Positions 5,711 through 7,593 of a stretch of DNA of 7,593 bases are shown piece after piece. Numbering within the stretch: position 1 is the first letter of the stretch; each line of letters opens with the position of its first letter. Source of the DNA: Treponema sp. GTDB taxonomy: Bacteria; Spirochaetota; Spirochaetia; Treponematales; Breznakiellaceae. The DNA lies in NCBI GenBank assembly GCA_009780595.1, contig WQZT01000076.1:1-7593 (forward strand). Direction: 5' to 3'. The notes beneath the pieces are model-generated. The model did not search any database and was not told where the DNA came from. It saw nothing but the letters and a program-made list of their open reading frames with translations. Both the position numbers and the translations under genes were made by a program.

Positions 5711-7219
5711 ATGAGTGATTTTAGAGACAGCCTTTTAGGCAATCAGCATATCAGAAAACGAAAAATAATCGGAACTCAGCGTTCGGAGGAAAAAACCGAC
5801 AACCCTGAGTTGAAGTCCCGATTCTCCCGCGCACGTTCCAAGCCTGCTTTCAGGCCCAAGCGGTTAAGCGCTCTCTCTCTTCAAAACTCAAAGTTTATCG
5901 AGAAGATAAAACAGGAGCCAACAGGGCATCAGCGCAAAACGCCCCGGCGCACATGGTTTTCGCAGATAGAATCCAAATTTTCGCCAGTGAAAGCGATGCG
6001 GGAACAGCAGAGCCAGGAACGGTCGAACGGTGCGCCGCAGAGAAGAGCGTCAGCGCCCAAACAGGACGGGCGTTTGTCCTCCTTTGCCGTTTCACTTCTT
6101 TCTATTACTGGTGTTTTCACAGTGATACTCGGCGGTATTTTTATTATGCACAGCCAGGACGGAAGTTTTGCCTGGACAAGCCGCAACGTTGTCAGCGCTG
6201 GCGAAAACATCGCCATTCAGCACAACCTCGCCCGCTACGCCGGGATAAACATCAACACGGCAGAGGCGGCATTGGCGGCGGATGGAACATTTGCGTCAGA
6301 TGTTCCCACTCTGTCTATACCGCAGCCGCCTGCCGCAGCGATCTCGGTAACGGTAACACCTGTTCCCGTGACGCAAGTATCCGCGACACAAGTGCCGATA
6401 GCGTACGCTCCGGCGGCGCACGTGTCGGTAATACAAGGCTCGGCTGAAACGTCTAACGCTATTCCGCTTGATATAATGGATACGTTCCAGTGGCAGAGCT
6501 ACCGTGTGAAGCGCGGCGATTCGGTTTCGACCATAGCCGCCGCGTTCTCCGTCTCGATGGACGCTATCATCGCATCCAACGGGATCATCAATGCCCGCGC
6601 CCTTCGCGAAGGCGAAACCCTGCGGATTCCCAACATGGACGGTATTCCCCACACCGTACAGCGCGGCGACAACCTTTCGACAATATCCCGCTCGTTCGGC
6701 GTTCCGCTGGAAGCGATACTCGACGCCAACGACATCCGCAGCGATGTAATACACCCCGGCGCAACGTTGTTTATCCCCGGTGCACGAATGAACCGCGACG
6801 CACTGCGGCGAGTACTCGGCGAGCACCTGTTTACCCACCCGATTAAAGGCGCGCGGCTTACTTCGCCCTTCGGCTGGCGCAACGACCCCTTCACCGGCGT
6901 CAGGCGGCATCACGCGGCAGTTGACCTTGCCGCCCCGCATGGAACGGCAGTGCTTTCCGCCCAAGACGGGAACGTTGCGGAAATTGGCTATGACAGGGTA
7001 TTCGGCAATTTTGTTATCATCAGCCACGATGGGGATTTTCAGACTCTGTACGCCCACCTTCACACCGTAACCGCACGGCGCGGCGAGACTGTCAAGCAGG
7101 GAGCGCGAATAGGAACTGTGGGCAGCACCGGACTGAGCACCGGCCCCCACTTGCATTTTGGAATATACAAAAATAACAGGGCGGTCAACCCCCTTGATTT
7201 TTTGAATAGCAGGAGTTAG
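5711..7219 (+). CDS. Membrane-anchored LysM-LysM-M23 (LytM) peptidoglycan endopeptidase
   Basis: The 502-residue protein should cut peptide cross-links in the wall. Residues 1-121 are a strongly basic, mostly disordered cytoplasmic tail. A single membrane helix lies at about 123-146. A low-complexity Ala/Val/Thr/Pro linker (about 185-245) leads to two LysM wall-binding modules at about 264-308 (YRVKRGDSVSTIA) and 313-357 (HTVQRGDNLSTIS). The M23 domain occupies about 375-498 and starts with HPIKGARLTSPFGWRNDPF. Zinc ligands H401 and D405 (HAAVD) and H482, with catalytic H449 (YAHLH) and H480 (GPHLHFG), are all present, so it should be active rather than a degenerate EnvC-like regulator. No Shine-Dalgarno sequence precedes ATG 5711, but no other in-frame ATG, GTG or TTG occurs in the gap, and the next methionine, codon 95, is far inside. 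It is transcribed divergently from lepB-pbp. The domain call is certain; which wall process it serves is not visible. Confidence 0.93.
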   Translation: MSDFRDSLLGNQHIRKRKIIGTQRSEEKTDNPELKSRFSRARSKPAFRPKRLSALSLQNSKFIEKIKQEPTGHQRKTPRRTWFSQIESKFSPVKAMREQQSQERSNGAPQRRASAPKQDGRLSSFAVSLLSITGVFTVILGGIFIMHSQDGSFAWTSRNVVSAGENIAIQHNLARYAGININTAEAALAADGTFASDVPTLSIPQPPAAAISVTVTPVPVTQVSATQVPIAYAPAAHVSVIQGSAETSNAIPLDIMDTFQWQSYRVKRGDSVSTIAAAFSVSMDAIIASNGIINARALREGETLRIPNMDGIPHTVQRGDNLSTISRSFGVPLEAILDANDIRSDVIHPGATLFIPGARMNRDALRRVLGEHLFTHPIKGARLTSPFGWRNDPFTGVRRHHAAVDLAAPHGTAVLSAQDGNVAEIGYDRVFGNFVIISHDGDFQTLYAHLHTVTARRGETVKQGARIGTVGSTGLSTGPHLHFGIYKNNRAVNPLDFLNSRS

Positions 7220-7223
7220 AATA

Positions 7224-7319
7224 GTGCAACTTCTAACTAGCGCTGAATTGCGGGACTTCCCGCGGTATCAAATTCTTCGAAGTAGCACGAGGGAGGTTTT
7301 GTGCGAAAGCTTGTTTTAA
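7224..7319 (+). CDS. Possible small protein, 31 residues, unrecognised
   Basis: GTG at 7224 opens a 31-codon frame that starts MQLLTSAELRDFPRYQI and stops with TAA at 7317-7319. It has a good ribosome binding site: AGGAG at 7211-7215, eight bases upstream, inside the last codons of the M23 gene, whose stop is at 7217-7219. The product would be polar with no membrane segment. Its last 19 bases overlap the next small frame, which begins at 7301. It may be a real small protein, a leader that couples translation to the next frame, or chance. I do not recognise it. Confidence 0.35.
   Translation: MQLLTSAELRDFPRYQILRSSTREVLCESLF
7250..7263 (+). repeat. Small GC hairpin downstream of the M23 gene
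   Basis: GCGGG (7250-7254) and CCCGC (7259-7263) can pair around a 4-base loop, with TTG and CAA further out. No run of T follows, so a classic intrinsic terminator is not supported. The hairpin lies within the putative 31-codon frame. Confidence 0.35.
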
Positions 7320-7411
7320 TTCTCATTGCATTTATTGCGGTGGTTACTTTTATAAGAGCCTTTGATTACCAGGCAGAATTGACTGGTGGAATCCCCACGT
7401 TATCTCCATAA
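7301..7411 (+). CDS. Possible small single-helix membrane protein, 36 residues
   Basis: GTG at 7301, four bases after a strong GAGGGAGG (7289-7296), opens a 36-codon frame ending in TAA at 7409-7411. It begins MRKLVLILIAFIAVVTFIRA, a basic start and a hydrophobic stretch (residues 4-18) long enough for a membrane helix or an uncleaved signal sequence, followed by a short polar tail ending in Pro. An in-frame TAG at 7283-7285 excludes a longer start. The ribosome binding site and the protein-like pattern favour a real gene. The family is not recognised. The preceding 31-codon frame overlaps it by 19 bases, which suggests coupling if both are translated. Confidence 0.5.
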   Translation: MRKLVLILIAFIAVVTFIRAFDYQAELTGGIPTLSP

Positions 7412-7424
7412 TTATAGAATAGCC

Positions 7425-7593
7425 ATGGCTGCAATACTAAAGAGCGCTGAAGACACAAAACCTTCCTTTGACACGGTGCTGGACACAGTCTGCCGCCGCC
7501 TGTCTGAAGGTTACGCTCGGTATTTGCTACGCCGCATTCAGGAACTCGACGAGGAATTAAGCGCACTGGAACAATCACTCGATGAGTGCAGTG
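7425..7593 (+). CDS. Unrecognised helical protein, N-terminal part (runs off the window)
   Basis: From ATG 7425 the frame stays open for 56 codons to the right edge. The visible part starts MAAILKSAEDTKPSFDTVLD and is then rich in Leu, Glu and Arg with heptad-like spacing (RYLLRRIQELDEELSALEQ at about 32-50), suggesting a coiled coil. There is no signal peptide or membrane segment. ATG 7425 has no clear Shine-Dalgarno sequence; GTG at 7386 in the same frame is an alternative that would add 13 residues, and an in-frame TGA at 7380-7382 limits it further upstream. The product cannot be named from this fragment. Confidence 0.55.
   Translation, partial: MAAILKSAEDTKPSFDTVLDTVCRRLSEGYARYLLRRIQELDEELSALEQSLDECS

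Noticed and set aside
6330..6440. Val/Thr/Pro repetitive stretch as a DNA tandem repeat
   Set aside because: The protein is low in complexity there, but the DNA shows no regular unit; it fits a flexible linker between the membrane helix and the LysM modules.
6296..7156. A 286-codon open frame on the minus strand, antisense to the M23 gene
   Set aside because: It covers the LysM and M23 coding region, has no ribosome binding site or family pattern that I see, and is explained by the codon bias of the opposite strand.
7250..7263. Intrinsic terminator after the M23 gene
   Set aside because: The stem is only five pairs and no T-run follows; the small frames downstream may be on the same transcript.
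1..7593. CRISPR array, tRNA, rRNA, insertion sequence ends, or a defence or toxin-antitoxin system
   Set aside because: I looked for regular repeats, cloverleaf-like sequences, terminal inverted repeats around a transposase, and paired small toxin-like genes and found no supported case. The Rpn-family fragment at the left edge is the only mobile-type signal.

Overview
The window looks like chromosomal DNA of a bacterium, most likely a spirochaete of the Treponema type. That guess rests on the moderate GC content (mid-50s by eye), the gene style, a PASTA-tailed division transpeptidase, a compact serC-serA pair, and the start of an Rpn-type nuclease gene of a kind common in treponemes. The organism assignment is inference, because the window holds no rRNA or other phylogenetic marker.

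Layout, left to right. Positions 1-65 (minus strand, cut by the window edge) hold the first 21 complete codons of a probable Rpn/PD-(D/E)XK family nuclease. Positions 66-261 are a divergent control region with two copies of a palindromic AT-rich 10-mer, a good sigma70-type promoter and a near-consensus Rex operator lying over the transcription start. It reads rightwards into a tight operon: rex (262-939), serC (969-2072) and serA (2091-3257). Rex senses NADH/NAD+. SerA oxidises 3-phosphoglycerate with NAD+ and SerC transaminates the product to phosphoserine. The window therefore places the NADH-producing entry to serine synthesis under an apparent autoregulated redox repressor, which is the most interesting biological point here.

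The operon meets a convergent pair of cell-envelope genes after a 34-base gap with no visible terminator. These genes are read leftwards: signal peptidase I (5642-5226, TTG start) and an FtsI/PBP2-type transpeptidase with a C-terminal PASTA domain (5226-3292, GTG start). The lepB stop and the pbp start share one base (TAGTG), so translational coupling is likely. A 68-base gap at 5643-5710 separates them from a divergent gene for a membrane-anchored, double-LysM, M23 (LytM) peptidoglycan endopeptidase (5711-7219). The gap holds a strong leftward promoter whose -10 box overlaps a rightward TATAAT. The three envelope genes fit together as wall synthesis, wall cleavage and protein export.

Positions 7220-7593 hold two possible very small genes in the same direction (31 and 36 codons; the second encodes a single membrane helix) and the start of an unrecognised helical protein that runs off the right edge. 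I see no tRNA, rRNA, CRISPR array, insertion sequence or defence system. Most of the window is ordinary housekeeping sequence, and the long open frames antisense to pbp and the peptidase gene look like shadows.
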